A DNA stretch of 64,000 bases from Closterium sp. Naga37s-1 (taxonomy: Eukaryota > Streptophyta > Zygnematophyceae > Desmidiales > Closteriaceae), in the NCBI GenBank assembly GCA_947471745.1, contig CANJKZ010000530.1, forward strand, positions 62,001 through 126,000, in the 5' to 3' direction. How positions within the stretch are numbered: position 1 is the first letter of the stretch; every line of letters begins with the position of its first letter. This document shows, one piece after another, positions 38,346-49,644 of the stretch. The notes beneath the pieces are model-generated. The model searched no databases, had not been told where the DNA came from, and worked only from the letters and a program-made list of their open reading frames with translations. Made by a program: the position numbers and the translations under genes.

Positions 38346-39177
38346 GTTGGTGCAACCCTACGATTTTGCACTCGGCTTGTTGTCCGTGTGCGTGCATGCG
38401 TGTGTGCATGGAATGGTATGAGGGCATGGGATAATATATATTTCATGCTTATAATATTGTGTGAATGTTGAGTCATGATGTCGAGTGTGTGTGTTGAGCC
38501 AATAGCGAGTCATCGCTAGTCGCATGTCTACGTCGTCGTTTGTGTGTCTCGCACGGTTTCTATTTTGTCGTTTGTGTGTGTCGCGCGATTTCTATTTTGT
38601 CGTGTGTGGAACGTTCGGCGTGTCGTAGGTGTGTGCAGCAGACCCATCAAGAACTCAAGGATGAATTTATGATGAAGAACCAGAGCCTTGGTTTCAATAT
38701 TCAAGTGATCGCGAAGCCCGCGAAAAAGGGTACACCTCAAGATATTGAGAATAGTTACATTACTTTGTGTAGTGTAACATTTCACTTGGTGTAGGCCCTT
38801 GTGAAGGGTAGTTTCGAGACCCTTCATGGTTGAGGACAGTGTGGCACTTTTCCATATCATTGTACCTTGGCTCTTAGGGTTTGTAGGAGCTGGGAGTCAT
38901 TCCCAACTCGTAACTCTCCTTAATTTGTGTTCTAAGACTATAGTGGCTGCCATAGTGCCATTCGTTCAAACCAACGTTGTGTCGTCCATTCTTAATGGAA
39001 TCGTGCGATCTAAATTGCCTATTGTAGGCGACGTTAAGACAATCCAGACCCAAGTTGATTCATCTCTTTTGCAGCTATGACTAGAACGCTATGAACATTT
39101 AAAGTCGCTGTGCAGAAATCCGACTGTGCACTCTATCTTTCGTTTTAGGCACATTCAAGCCTACTGTGACTATAAAA
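38346..39177. mobile_element. 832-bp unknown insertion with 6-bp target duplication
   Basis: Interrupts RT of the copia element between the codons for EEIW and LRRPPG. CCAGAT occurs on both sides (38340-38345 and 39178-39183). The insert is less GC-rich than its host. Its left end is GTTGGTGCAACCC and its right end is GACTATAAAA. It has no LTR-type TG/CA ends and no terminal inverted repeats that I can see. Two plus-strand frames (38540-38794, 38826-39080) are open but unrecognised. Confidence 0.72.
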
Positions 39178-40317
39178 CCAGATCTCCTCGTGCAGTCGTC
39201 CCTGGAGAAAAGCAGCGGAGAGGTTGAGGGAGTGGAGCTCGTAGTCTCGCTGTGCTGCTACGTGGAGTAACACCTGAAGTGTATTCATCTTCGGGGTCGG
39301 AGCGAAGGTCTGAAGAAGTCAACTCCCTCGCACTGACTGAAGCCTCTCGCCACATAGCGCGCCTTGAACACTGGTGGTGATCCAAGCGGCCGCTTCACCT
39401 TGAAGAGCCACATGCCATCAACTATGTTCGCCCGGGGAGGGGGAACTGCGTCGACGTACGTGCCTGTGGATCTCCAAGACGCCAACTTTGAGTCCATGGC
39501 CACCTTCCACTGAGAGGCCCACGGCCCTGACACTGCCTCACGGTACGTGCGAGGAGTCGGTATGTCAAAGGCGTCAGGGTCTCCCTCAGGGGAAAGCAGC
39601 AGGGTACAGAGAGAGGGAGAAGCGGCTGCCAGGTACTCCAGCTCAGAGTGCCTGTCCTCTAGGACGTCACAGCCAAGGGCAAACTCACCCCCGACGGACA
39701 GAGGACGGGTAGGCAGAGCGGGCACCACACGAGTGTTGTAGTCAAGGCGGCTGGCGACAGCAAATTCAGCGACAGCGGCAGTGAGAGCCGAGACAGACGA
39801 CGGAGAGAAACGAGGGTCGGTGACAACCGTGGCTAGAACGCGTGAGACAACAGGGCAAACAACACGGTAGTATTCGGAGATAGGAGTAGGGGAGACTGGA
39901 AGAGAAGACGGAGGAGGAGATGGGAGAACGAACACTAGAGGAGGAGAACGACAAAGAGAAGTACAAAGGAGTGCAGTGTGGAGGTCGGCAACGGGGGACG
40001 AGGGACGAGCAGTCGGAGGACAAGGACGGGAACGGTAGTGATGGACAACAGGAGGAGACTGCGGTGGAGGAGAAGACCAGACCGGTGGACGACCGTCAGG
40101 AGGAGGAAACGTAGGACCAAACGCAGGGGGAGACTGAGAGCGGACAGGAGGAGAGGAGGGAAGACCAAGGGCCCGGAAACCACTCACGGGCGGGAACAAC
40201 TGCCGCTCTAGAGGGAGCTGCTGCGGCTACGGTGGCGGCGGCAGCGGCTGCTGCTGCTGCTGCTATGGCTGCGGCGGCTGCTGCTGCGGCTGCTGCTCCT
40301 GCTCCTGCTACTGCTGT

Positions 40318-40349
<32 letters not shown>

Positions 40350-41058
40350 TTGCTGCTGCTCCAGCATGTCCAACTGCCGCAACGCCTGCCGCTCCTGCTC
40401 CAACCGCTCCTGCTCCTTGCGCGCACGCCGGCAGGCCGCCTGGTAACGCGTGTCGTGGCGGTAGGGAGGCGGAGTGCTCTCCGCAGACGTAGTGCCCCCA
40501 GCTCTAGTCTCCTCAGAACAAGCACCCCCAGTACCAGTATCCCCTGAGGGGGTACCACCAGGTTTAGGGTCCCCAGCTCCAGCGCCCCCTGTCCTAGCAC
40601 CCTTAGTGCCAGGAACTCCAACTCCAGAAACCCCAAAACGAGCAGCTCCAGTGTCAGCACCTCCGGCCCCAGCACCTCCAGCGCCAGCACCCCCCGATCT
40701 GACACCTCCAGTCCCAGCACCCCGCGAACGAGCACCCCTAGACCGAGCACCTCCAGGGGCAGCACCACCAGTGCCAACACCCCCCGAGTCCACAGCCACC
40801 TGTCGAGGAAGTGCCGGAGGCTACTGGGGGGACTGTGTGGAGGACTGCGGGGAGGAAGGCGCGACCTGATGTGCGACCGAGGGGAGAGGGGTAGCGTGAG
40901 ACACACCTGACAAGGCAGGACCAGGGGGGGCAGGGGTACCGGAGGAGCAGGAGCAAGAGGAGGAGCTGGTGCAAGGAAAAGGGGGGGAGGGGGAACCGGG
41001 AGACCTCTACAGGGGTAGCGAGCGTAGTAGGACACGGACTCGTCGAACTAGATGTCAC
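39178..41058 (-). pseudogene. Copia linker and RT N-terminal part, broken
   Basis: The linker (41058-40208) contains Gln/Ser-rich and Gly/Ala-rich simple sequence. RT begins with DAFDIPTPRTYREAVSGPWA and VDAVPPPRANIVDGMWLFKV and runs to FKARYVARGFSQ, followed by a frameshift near 39310 and the junction with the 832-bp insert. Confidence 0.8.
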
Positions 41059-41197
41059 AGGAGTCTAGGAACTGGTGGAGGGGCGGGTGGTAAAAGGACC
41101 AGTCGGCCGAGGCTACCAGGAAACCAAGGAAGACACAGGGGACGGCGCAAGCCGAGAGCTTGTCCGCAGAGGTGTCGCGGACAAGCGCAAGGCAGCC

Positions 41198-42588
41198 TCA
41201 GACACGAAAGGCTGACCCAACACCAGAGGACCCGGTCCAAAGACTGGTCGGTGAAGCCTCTGGTCGCGAGACGCGCGGCTGGAGGTTCAGCTGGTGAGCG
41301 GCATAGCGAACCGCGTAGGGCCACAGAAAATGGGGCGCACGGGCATGAATCATGGACGTGCGGGCGATGTCCATGACCAAGCCAATGCGGCGCTCAGCAA
41401 CCCCATTCTGCTGTGGGGACTCCGGCAGCATCCAGGACTGTACGATGCCCTGCTCGCCGCAAAATCTGGCAAGAATGCCTGAGCAAAACTCACCCCCACG
41501 GTCGGAATGGAGACAGGAGACACGACGGCCACGAGTGCCCTCAGTGGCTAGAAGCCACCGGATCAGCGTAGATTTTACCTCGGACTTCTTCGCAAGAGGA
41601 AACACCGTGGTGTACCTGGAGAAGTCGTCGACGACCACCAGAAAGTAGCGCTCTCTCTCAGGTCCAAGAGGAGTGTCTGGAAGGGAGAAGTGGCCGGACG
41701 AAGGGAGGAGTGCGGAGTGGCACGAAGACGGCCGGCGACGCAAGGAGTGCACGGCGGTGCAGGCAAGGGAGGGAGCGACGGGAAGACGCTAGGGAGACCT
41801 GAGACAAGACGGTGACTAGCCATAGTGCGGAGGCGGGGGATCAACGGGTGGCCAAGACGGTGGTGCCACAAGACGGTCCGATGGGTGAAAGATTGACACG
41901 AGCAAGACGCAGAAACCTGACCAGACGCGACAACCGGAGGGGACGCAGCAACCAGACTGGACTCGACAATTGGCGGAGGCGCAGGAACCTTGGGGGACGC
42001 AGCGACCTGAGCAGACGTGGAAACCGGGGAGTGCTCGGTGTGGAGGACGTAGAGACCGGAGCGCGGCTCCCTGGTGAACGTGGCCAAAACTCTGCCAGTG
42101 ACAGCGTCCGTACAGACTGCAGTCCGCCCACCCCTCACAAAGGTAACAGTGATCCCCCTGTCTTGGAGGTATCCAACACCCACAAAGTTCTGAGTGAACG
42201 AGGGGATGTGGAGGCCGCGCAGGACACCAGAGGGGACCACAGGACACGGGAGGGTGGCAGAGCTGCGTGCTACGGCTGGTCCTGAGGAAGGATCAGCAAG
42301 GGCTACCGGTACAAGAGCAAGGAGCGGTGTGAGTGTCGTGTGGTCGCGGAAGAAGCACTGCGATACGCCAGAGTCCAGCGTGAAGGACAGGGACGCCACA
42401 GCCTGTGGTGTACCCAGTGTGGAAGCTACACAAGCACCTAGAGCAGAAACACAAGCACCTAGACTAGAGAGGCACAAGTCTACGCTAGCAGGAGGCAAGC
42501 AAGCTAATCTACGAACTCGCGAGCACACATATCCATCAGCACGATATTCAACATCAGCATACAAAGCATACTGACGAGCATCATCCAT
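41198..42588 (-). pseudogene. Copia protease and integrase, broken
   Basis: The protease motif FTLDSGVSQCFFRD is at about 42330-42370. The GAG-pre-integrase motif is TVLWHHRLGHP. The integrase core has VVVDDFSRYTTVF, LHSDRGGEF and SPQQNGVAERRIG, carrying the D-D-E residues. A frameshift near 41640-41740 separates protease from integrase. Confidence 0.85.
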
Positions 42589-42654
42589 AGACAGATCAAA
42601 GTCAAGAATCTTACGGGCTAACAGTCGAGCCCATCGCGGAGTGGTCGCCTCAGG

Positions 42655-43982
42655 GCCCTAACGGGCACGGTACTGGTCGTCGAGGCGGCGAAAGCACCGC
42701 GCGACAGAGTGGTCGTCGCGGCCGCAGACACAGGGGCCGCCCGGTCCGGTCAAGCACCAGTGGTCACAGGGGCCGGTGTCACGGCGAGGGGGGCGAGGGG
42801 CCCAGTTGGAAGTGCTGCTTGCTGCGGCCGGTGCTCGCTAGTCCTCCCAGACCCCACTGCGGCGGGGGGCCCCAGTGTTGCTGCGGACCCCACTGCAGTG
42901 GGGGCCCCCAAGGCTGGAACTGCTGTGGTGCCTGCTGCTGCTGCTGTCTCCGCTGTGGGTGTTGCTGATGTGGCTGCTGCTGCGGAGGTCCGACACCCCT
43001 GCCGGTCGGAACACTGCCAGTAGGCGGGCCTCTCTGTCCTGCACCTCCTCTAAGGCTCCCTCCTCCTGGTGCACCACCGCCGCTGCCGCCATCACCACCG
43101 CCGCTCCCAGCTCCACCGCCACCTCCACTGCCTCCTCCACCTCCTTTCCCGCCCTTCTTGCCACTCTTGCCCCGTTTCTGCCCGTCAGCGGCAGAGAGGG
43201 CAGCAGTGTCATCAGAAACCGACACAGCAGCAGAAGCGCAGGTAGCAGTGAAAGTGGGAAGCTGAGGGGCAGCACACCCTGCAAAAAGAATGGGGGGGCA
43301 CTGCGTCAGTGGCGGAGGCAACTGAGAGGAGGTTACTCTCGATCTTCCCAAGAGCGGTCTCAAGGATATCGATAGTAAGCTCAGTGGGGTGCTTCTGGAG
43401 AAGCATGTCGCGAGCAGTAACAAGGCGGTCAGGGAGGCGTGTGACTAACCAGTGCACAGTGAGCCACATTGGGGGGGGAGGAACAAGAAGCTGGGTATCG
43501 GTGCAGGCCGCACGGAAACCGGCGTGAAGTGAACGCAGGTGAGTCACGAGGTCGGACACAGTCGCAAACGAGCCAAGGTCAGGAAACACCAACGGCATGA
43601 GGAGGCGACTGAGGGAGGCAGAGGAATAGCACGCAACATCAGCATCCCAAATCCCCTGCGCAGTCCCCACCTGGGCAAAGTGGACGGCCTCAGTCGGTAG
43701 GAGGAGCTCCATCAGCGCAAGAGCAGTGGCAGCGTCGCGAGAGTCCCACACGTCCCTCGCCAAGACACGACGGTCGTAGTCCGCCTGCTCCTCAGGAGTC
43801 GGCTCCTGGTCGGTCGGGAGGGGGTCGGGAGACAGGGGTGCCTTGAGGGCACCAGGCACGTGGGCCCACAGGGTGGCGCCGTCCTGACGCTGACTGGTGA
43901 GGTAGCGTATGGCCTGGCGTTGCTAGGTACTGAACTCGATCGGGCATCCCTCCGCATCAAAACGAAGGCGGCGGGACTCCAT
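42655..43982 (-). pseudogene. Copia gag, broken
   Basis: ATG at 43982 (MESRRLRFDAEGCPIEFST, then a stop). The capsid region reads DSRDAATALALMELL, SDLVTHLRSLHAGFRAA and HWLVTRLPDRLVTARDMLL. A Gly-rich basic region follows, and a C-terminal zinc-knuckle remnant, CVCGRDDHSVARC (about 42690). Confidence 0.8.
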
Positions 43983-44299
43983 ACTGGAGGCTAGGCTAGA
44001 GGCGGCTGGAGCACGGAGGAGTCAGAGCTAGGAACGAGGAGGGAAATCGAGGAGCGTCAGGTGTGGCGAGGCAAGAGACCGGCGGAGCTAGTGGCTAGGA
44101 GCACTGAGTGACCTAGGCTAGGCATGAAACGGCAAGGAACTCTAGATATGAGCGCTAGAGGCGAGGAGCTAGTGGCTACACGGCTCTAACTTAGGCGGCC
44201 GGCGAGAGAAGCGGCTGCCAGCCGCTGAACTAGAGACCAATGGCAGTAGGAATGGTTAGGGCCCAGCGAACAGGGCGGTGGTGGGGAAAGGGTCGAGTG

Positions 44300-44985
44300 C
44301 TAAGTGCGGGTGGGTGCGCACGGGTCGAAGGGGAGGCACAGGCTAAGGGCAGGGCGCGGGCTAAGGTCAGGGGCTAAGACGGAGGGCGCAGGCTAATGCA
44401 GAGATGCGGGCTTCGGCAAGGGCGCGGGCTAAGGGGAGGGTGCGTGCACGGGCAGAGGCACGGGCAAGGCGCGGAGGGTGCGTCTGGCGCGGAGGGTGCG
44501 TCTGGCGCGGAGGGTGCGGGTGGCACGAAGGGCGCGGACAGCGCAGAGAGCGCGGAGGCACGGAGGGCTAGGCGCAGAGGAAGGGGTCGCGCGTGTCGGG
44601 CTGGCCTAGGGGCGCGCGACGGGCTGGTCTAGGGCACGCGCGACTGACTGGCCTGGGGAGCACGACGGGCTGGCCTATGGCGCGCACGACGGGCTGGCCT
44701 AGGCGCGCGCGACGGGCTGGCCTAGGCGCATGCGACGGGCTGGCCTAGGGCGCGCGCTACGGGCTGGCCTAGGCGCGTGCGACGAGCAGGCCGAGGGGCG
44801 CGCGACGGGCTAAGGAGGGTGCGCACGTGAGGGGAGGGTGCAAGCTACGCGCGGAGGGTGCGGAGGCTCTGAGGGCGAGGAGGGTGCGGAGGCGCTGAGG
44901 GCGCGGAGGGTGCGGACGGCACGGAGGGTGCTAGGGCGCGGAGGGCGTTAGGGCGCGATCGGGGCTAGGCTAGGCGAGGATCTAT
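44300..44985. repeat. GC-rich tandem-repeat leader of the 36997-45130 element
   Basis: Between the primer-binding site and gag are short tandem families: about seven copies of GACGGGCTGGCCTAGGCGCG and many of GCGGAGGGTGCG. No reading frame of interest. Confidence 0.75.
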
Positions 44986-45001
44986 CCTACTCATGATACC
45001 A

Positions 45002-45130
45002 TCTTAAGAACGGAGTGCAACGGAATCGTTGTGATTAGCAAAGCAAGGGGTACAAATAGGAAACCCTAAAACTGTTGTACTCACTAAAGAGCACCTCACT
45101 GTTGCCTACAACAAATAACATCATTTCACA
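45002..45130 (-). repeat. 5' LTR of the 36997-45130 element
   Basis: 129 bp, minus strand TGTGAAATG...CTTAAGA, abutting TSD CTGAA. Confidence 0.92.
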
Positions 45131-45303
45131 CTGAATCCAGCAGCAGCACCACACACAACCCACCAGCTAGAGGCAACAGGCAAGAACCAGCAACCACATG
45201 ACACCCTGAAAACCACCATCCACCACACCCAGGTCTCCTTCTCCCTCCACGCAACCCGTGACCCGCGATACGACTTAGACTGCATGGCACAGAACCCGTT
45301 CAT
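45131..45303 (-). CDS. Possible host exon on the other side of the copia insertion
   Basis: Minus-strand frame from an ATG at 45303 (MNGFCAMQSKSYRG...) reads up to the copia LTR. It may be the upstream part of the exon-like sequence at 36602-36991, since the two abut the same CTGAA target duplication. No family recognised. Confidence 0.25.
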
Positions 45304-45305
45304 GC

Positions 45306-45385
45306 TAGCCCTCCCTCCCTCCCTCCCTCTCTTTCCCTCCCTCCCCCTCCCTCCCCCTCCCTTTCTCCCTCTCTCTCCCTCTCTT
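45306..45385. repeat. CCCT/CTCT pyrimidine repeat
   Basis: About 80 bp of CCCTCCCT and CTCTCCCT units directly before the next LTR. Confidence 0.85.
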
Positions 45386-45516
45386 TATCAAATCGTTATA
45401 ATGTTTATATTGTGTAGGCTGTAGTGGGGTAGCCCATAAGGGGTACAACCCAATCAGGGTTAGTACTTGTACTCAGTTTCTTGTCAATGCATTCATTCTC
45501 GTTCAGTATTCTGACT
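45386..45516 (+). repeat. 5' LTR of the 45386-52463 element
   Basis: Resembles the other 130-bp LTRs (GTAGGCTGTAGTGGGGTAG, GTACAACC, TCAATGCATTCA). Its first bases are TATCAAA rather than TGTCAAA. Confidence 0.8.
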
Positions 45517-45970
45517 TGGTTTCAGAGCGGGTCCTGTTCCAGGACTGTTTTTTTTAGGGCCACCGAATAGTTCCCTGCCCGTAGCGCGTTACCCTGCTCG
45601 TAGCGCCCTACCCTGCCCGTCGCACTGCCCCACCAGTCGTGCTGCCCTGCCCTGCTCGTCGTGCCGCCCTGCTGGCCGCCGCGCCGCCCATTGCAGCCCG
45701 CGCGCCGCCCTTTGCAGCCCGCGCGCCGCCCTTTGCAGCCCGCGTGCCGCCCTGCTGGCCGTGCGCCGCCCCTTTCCTGCCCGCGCGCCGCCCTACTCGC
45801 CGCACGCCGCCGTTCCTGCCCGCGCGCCGCCTTGCAGCCTGCCCGCGCGCCGCCCTGCTAGCCACGCGCCGCCATTTCCTGCCTGCGCGTCGCTCTGCCC
45901 TGCCCGCGCCCTGCCCTGCCCTGCCCTACACACCACCCTGCTCGTCATGCGCCAACCTGCTCTGCCCGCT

Positions 45971-47029
45971 ATGGCTACTCTCAGCATTCTCACATTCAAT
46001 ACTGGGGGCCGTCCGATCCAGTTCGATACGTGGCTCGATGACTTACAGTTGTACCTATTGAGCGATTCTAGAGACATCTTTTCGTTGTTTGACCACACGT
46101 CTGGAGCCTCTCTCGCCCCTCCCGACACAACTGACAGTGCGACTCGCTCAGATTGGCTTACCCGTGACGCTGGTGCTCGCTTAGCCGTTCGCAATCACCT
46201 GCCGTTAGCCGAACGCGCTCACTTTGGCCAGCACAAGACTGCTAAAGCCTTGTACGACGCTGTAGTCGCTCGTTACTCTTCCCCTGCCACTGCTGCTCTC
46301 GGCCGCCTTATACTACCCTACCTTTTTCCCGAGCTGTCAGCCTTTGCCACAGTCGAGGACCTCATCACCCACCTTCGCACTAGTGACACTCGCTACCGCG
46401 CTGCCCTCAAAGCCGAATTCCTAGACAAGAACCCGCCCCCGATGTACATCACTCTCTACTTCATAGTCACCCGCCTCCCTGACTCTCTTCGCGCAGTCAG
46501 GAACCACTTTCTCGCACTTGACCCCACTGACCTCACTATCGACCTGCTCGAGAAGCATCTCCTTGCAGCTGAGACTAGCATTGTCGCTGTAGGTGCTGCT
46601 CGTGGCACTCCTCTCACACCCTTCTTTGAGGGGTGTTCCCCCTCCCCCCTTGCCCCCTCCTATGCTTCTGCTGCTGCTATTGACATCCTTGGTACTGAGG
46701 AGGTCGGGGCTGCTTCTGCTCCTATTGGGAAACGCCGCAGCGGCAAGGGCAAGGGAGGCAAGAGTGGTGGAGGTGGCAGCGGGAGTGGTGGTGGTGGAGG
46801 CGGCGGAGGTGGTGGAGGTAGTGGAGGTGGTGGCAGCGGTGGGAGTGGTGGCGGGAGTGGGGGCTTCGGTGGCGGCGGTGGTGGCAGCGATGGGAGTGGT
46901 GGTGGCGGAAGTGGGAGTGGTGGCGGTGGCAGTGGTGGCGGTCGGGGTGGAACTGTTCAGAGGGGAGGTTCTGGCGGTGGCCAGAGGCAGCAGCAGCAGC
47001 GTCCGAGCGAGACCCCTATGCCCCAGTAG
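45971..47029 (+). pseudogene. Copia gag (stop before zinc knuckle)
   Basis: ATG at 45971 (MATLSILTFNTGGRPIQFDT) was chosen because capsid homology with the element at 56-63 kb starts there; the open frame extends further upstream. The capsid part has VARYSSPATAALGRL and YFIVTRLPDSLRAVRNHFL. A long Gly/Ser-rich stretch follows, and the frame stops at 47029 before the knuckle-like CPYVIRT...CGKFHTQHRC that the next frame segment would encode. Confidence 0.8.
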
Positions 47030-48605
47030 CTTCGTGAGTGGTTTGCTTAGCGTGGGGCGTCTGGGGGTAGTGTTCGCTGCCCGTATGTCATTCGCACAGA
47101 TGACCGCGCTGGTCAGACATGCGGGAAGTTTCACACACAGCACCGCTGCTTCTCCCGCCTTGACGACGCTTGGCGCGCAGAGTTTGGTGACGAGGCTGAG
47201 CGCCTTCGCTGGCTAGAGCTGCTTAGGTCTGGTGTTGATATCTTTGCTCTTGACTATGATGCTATCCTTGCTGCCATATATGCCTTGACTGTTAGTGCTG
47301 AGGGTGACTGTTACGTGTGTGTGCCGCCCGACCCAGGTATAGAGGCTGCTGCTCTAGGTGCTAGTGAGTCTGATCTCCCTGGTACTGCACCTGCTCAGGC
47401 CTTGCACACCTTCACGCTTGGCTCAAGTGCTTCCCGCTGTTTCTTTCGCGACAGTACCACACTCACTCCACTCCCTGCACCTGCTCCAGTCAGACTTGCT
47501 AACCCCTCAGGGGGCACAGTTCTTGCACGTTCCACCATTGTTCTCCCATGTCCGGCGGTTCCGTCTGGCTCACTGTCAGGTCTTCACCTCCCCTCGTTCT
47601 CTACGAACTTGGTGAGTACCGCTGCCCTCCAGGATGCGACCTACACGGACGGGCCGTCACCTGGCCACGTTCACCCGTCGGCCTAGGTCGAGTCTGTACA
47701 CACTGACTACTGAGCCTGCTCAGGTAGCTGCTTCTGGTCAGGTGTCCGCGTCAGGTCCGGTAGCCGCTCCCTGTTCGTATCGCCTCCTGTCGCACCAGAC
47801 TCTCCTTTGGCACCACCGCCTTGGTCACCCCTCCCTACCACGCCTTTACGGCATGCACTCCCGCCTCCTTGTTTCTGGTCTTCCCAGGTCTCTGCCTCCC
47901 CTCCCGCCCTAGCCTGCCCCACCCTGCCTTCCTTGCGTCGAGGGGCGGCAGCACGCCGCTCCTCACTCCTCCTCATTTCCCCCGACGACTGCTCCCCTGC
48001 AGACTCTCCACAAGGACGTGTGGGGCCCAGCCCGCGTTAGTGGACAGGGCCGCGAGCGCTACTTTCTGCTGGTTGTTGACGACTACACGCGTTACACCAC
48101 GGTCTTCCCCTTGCGCAGCAAGGGTGGGGTTGTTGATGTCTTGATCCCTTGGATTCGCACAGTTCGTCTCCAGCTCCGCGAGCGGTTCCGCGAGGACCTT
48201 CCTATCCTACGTCTGCACTCGGACAGATGTGGCGAGTTCTCCTTCGACCTCTTGCGGGACTTCTGTCGTGGGGAGGGCATCCTCCAATCGTTCACGCCTG
48301 CGGCCTCCTGGCAGCAAAATGGGGTTGCTGAGCGCCGCATTGGCTTAGTCATGGAGGTGGCTCGTACCTCCATGATCCATGCGGCTGCTCCCCATTTTCT
48401 GTGGCTGTTTGCGGTCCGGTACGCTGCGCATCAGCTCAACCTCTGGCCTCGTGTCTCCTTGTCGGAGACCTCCCCTACCGCACTGCCCCTCTCCCCCCCC
48501 CCCGCCACTCTTTCTCGCTCCAGGTCCCCCTCCGGTAGACCCCCTCCCCCCTCAGGGTCCTGCTCCCTCAGGTGTGTCTTAGGTAGACCCTCTCCTCTTA
48601 GCTGA
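47030..48605 (+). pseudogene. Copia protease and integrase, broken
   Basis: The protease motif reads FTLGSSASRCFFRD, where the catalytic DSG has become GSS. Integrase: LLWHHRLGHPSLPRL, VVDDYTRYTTVF, LHSDRCGEFS and QNGVAERRIG. Several frameshifts (near 47640, 47910 and 48000) occur. An internal deletion after 48475 removes the end of the integrase region. Confidence 0.82.
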
Positions 48606-48629
48606 GCCTGTCGAGGTCACTGTAGACTC

Positions 48630-49640
48630 TGGTGCTGCTGAGGGTGGTGCTGCTAGGGGTGTTGCGTCTGGGGGTGCTTAGCCTGCGGGTGCGGAGCCTG
48701 GGGGTGCTGAGCCTGCGAGTGCGGAGCCTGGGGGTGCTGAGTCTGAGGGTGCGGTTTCTGGGGGTGCTGAGCCTAGGGGTACTGCGTCCGCCGGAGGTCC
48801 TGCGGGTGCCTCGCCACGATAGTCTCACCGGCGGGAGCCTCTCTCACCGCGGCAGCTGCGCGAGTGGTTTGCTTGGCGCACACGCCTTAGGAGTGGCGCT
48901 GCAGGAGCTGGAGGCCCTGCTGCTGGAGGCCCTGCCGTTGGAGGCACTGGAGCTGGAGGTGCTGGAGCTACCTGTCCTGGAGGTGCTGGAGTTACTGCTA
49001 GAGTTGGAGGTATCGGAGGTGCTGGAGCTGCTGGTCCTGGAGGTGCTCGTACTAGAGGTACTGGACCTGCTGGAGCTGGTGGTGTTGGAGGCGCTTGAGC
49101 TGGAGACCCTGGAGCTAGAGGCACTGGAGCTGGAGGCGCTGGAGCTAGAGGCACTGGAGCTGGAGACCTTGGAGCTGGAGGCATTCAAATTGGAGACCCT
49201 GGATCTGGAGGCGCTGGCACTGGAGGCGCTGAAGCTGGAGGAGCTGGAGCTGAAGACCCTGGAGCTGGAGGCGCTGGAGGTGGAGGCGCTGGAGCTCGAG
49301 GCACTGCAGCTGGAGGCACTTGAGCTGGAGACCTTGGAGCTCGAGGCGGTGGCCCTGGAGGCGCTGGCGTTGGAGGCGCTGGCGCTGGAGGCGCTAGAGC
49401 TGGAGGAGCTGGAGCTGGAGGCACTGGAGCTGGAGGCGCTGGAGCTGGAGGCACTGGCGCTGGAGGTGCTAGAGCTGGAGGAGCTGGAGATGGAGGCACT
49501 GGAGCTGGAGGCACTGGCGCTGGAGGTGCTAGAGCTGGAGGAGCTGGAGATGGAGGCACTGGAGCTGGAGGCGCTGGAGCTAGAGACCCTGGAGCTGGAG
49601 GTGCTGGCGCTGGGGGCGCTGGGGGTACTGGTGCTGGAGG
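48630..49640. repeat. Gly/Ala linker repeat of the copia polyprotein
   Basis: About 1 kb of (GCTGGAGCTGGAGGCACTGG)-like triplet repeats between integrase and RT. All frames are nearly open, so a Leu/Glu reading here is a by-product; by comparison with the 56-63 kb element the proper reading is Gly/Ala-rich. Confidence 0.85.
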
Positions 49641-49644
49641 CACT

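Larger units (their letters stand above)
36997..45130 (-). mobile_element. Complete but decayed Ty1/copia element
   Basis: LTRs at 36997-37125 and 45002-45130 are each 129 bp and differ at four positions. The target duplication CTGAA is present at 36992-36996 and 45131-45135. On the minus strand the 5' LTR is followed by the primer-binding site TGGTATCATGAG, and the 3' LTR is preceded by the polypurine tract CCTACGGGGGTG. Order of parts is copia type: gag, protease, integrase, Gly/Pro-rich linker, RT, RNase H. Several stops and frameshifts and an 832-bp insertion in RT disable it. Confidence 0.93.

Noticed and set aside
40208..41035. Ser/Arg-rich protein on the minus strand
   Set aside because: Frameshifted reading of the copia linker and a CTG/CTGCTG repeat.
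45608..45865. Arg/Ala-rich ORFs on both strands upstream of copia gag
   Set aside because: GC-rich repeat leader; homology to capsid starts only at 45971.
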